Source: Paraliobacillus ryukyuensis (GTDB taxonomy: Bacteria > Bacillota > Bacilli > Bacillales > Amphibacillaceae). Taken from it: a stretch of 64,000 nucleotides of DNA. Positions 63,709-64,000 of the stretch are shown here, piece after piece. Below the pieces are notes generated by a model that was not told where the DNA came from, did not search any database, and saw only the letters and a list, made by a program, of their open reading frames with translations. The stretch is from contig NZ_QNRI01000002.1 of assembly GCF_003315295.1 (NCBI RefSeq), forward strand, positions 124,001 to 188,000. The letters are read 5' to 3'. Position 1 is the first letter of the stretch. Every line of letters begins with the position of its first letter. Made by a program: the position numbers and the translations under genes.

Positions 63709-64000
63709 ATGAAAAGAATCCAATTACTTGTTGTCGCGATTATTATTGCTGTTTTAGGCTTTTCTTCTCAAGTCTTCGCTAGCACCGGGGATAATGAGGG
63801 AAGTATTAATGAAAAAAACGGTCTTCCGCGAGTAGTTTATGGTGATGCGTTATCAGAAGCTCAAAAAGAGCAAGTAAGAGAATTATTAGATGTTACTGAT
63901 GTCAATTCTATTACGGAATATACGGTTACCGGTGAGGACTTAGCTAACTATATTGGTGGCGATCCGAGTTCAAACATGTATTCTTCCGCCAAAATTACGA
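63709..64000 (+). CDS. DUF1002 secreted protein (3' partial)
   Basis: The first 97 codons are in the window. Residues 1-25 form a signal peptide (KRIQLLVVAIIIAVLGF, cleavage near VFAS). The following LPRVVYGDALSEAQKEQVRE and YTVTGEDLANYIGG match the start of DUF1002 proteins, secreted Firmicute proteins of unknown function. AAAGGAG precedes the ATG. The rest lies beyond the window. Confidence 0.85.
   Translation, partial: MKRIQLLVVAIIIAVLGFSSQVFASTGDNEGSINEKNGLPRVVYGDALSEAQKEQVRELLDVTDVNSITEYTVTGEDLANYIGGDPSSNMYSSAKIT

Overview
The window is low-GC Firmicutes DNA. Gene content, strong AGGAGG-type ribosome binding sites, catabolite-response (cre) sites, a preQ1 riboswitch and an AraR-type arabinose regulon all point to Bacillaceae, probably a halotolerant plant-polymer user related to Oceanobacillus, Gracilibacillus or Amphibacillus. 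The genus is inferred. I saw no rRNA, tRNA, CRISPR array or intact insertion sequence. Almost everything is on the + strand; only three genes (4882-5646, 6864-7484, 62566-62967) are on the minus strand.

Layout. 1-4611: end of an amino-acid or amide catabolic operon (M24 creatinase/ectoine-hydrolase-like protein, PLP gamma-synthase/lyase, M20 amidohydrolase) and a MATE exporter. 4799-9872: small regulators and membrane proteins, including a divergent pair of phage-type HTH regulators, a LuxR-type regulator with a degenerate receiver, YitT, Lrp, a 52-residue zinc-ribbon protein, ZIP and a CAP-domain lipoprotein. 9916-15733: MarR with its operator and a DrrAB-type exporter, MFS, split ThrE exporter, AEC carrier. 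15892-21551: lichenan/cellobiose PTS operon (licBCA, GH1 phospho-beta-glucosidase, licR). 21692-25719: sucrose PTS operon with a LacI-family regulator and its operators. 25879-27294: OsmC and FAH-family proteins. 27481-31825: argCJBD. 31822-33209: queF and a queuosine-precursor transporter under a preQ1-I riboswitch. 33483-34481: quinone-oxidoreductase-like protein.

34878-45310: a galactitol-family PTS operon with two polyol-phosphate dehydrogenases, a broken deoC, rpiB, rpe, transketolase and a 54-residue membrane protein. The gene set fits uptake of a pentitol and its conversion to pentose-phosphate intermediates. 45520-61827: an arabinose/arabinan locus (araD, araA, araR, two GH51 arabinofuranosidases, a ChvE/GguAB-type importer and an AraNPQ-type importer) tied together by AraR-like boxes, AT-rich promoters and cre sites; a sirtuin gene sits inside it. 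61919-64000: DUF624, YjbQ, RidA and the start of a DUF1002 secreted protein.

How it works together. Three PTS and two ABC systems bring in beta-glucosides, sucrose, a pentitol and arabinose or arabino-oligosaccharides. Intracellular glycosidases and isomerases feed glycolysis and the pentose phosphate pathway. Each module has its own regulator, and CcpA-type control is suggested by cre sites upstream of most of them. The arabinose locus lacks a ribulokinase (araB) and AraNPQ lacks an ATPase, so both functions must come from elsewhere in the genome. The most notable observations are the mechanistically readable preQ1 switch whose promoter overlaps the argD stop codon, the deoC pseudogene with a likely microhomology deletion, the unrecognised 54-residue membrane protein in the pentitol operon, the shared arabinose promoter architecture, and a nested inverted-repeat element at 49420-49746.
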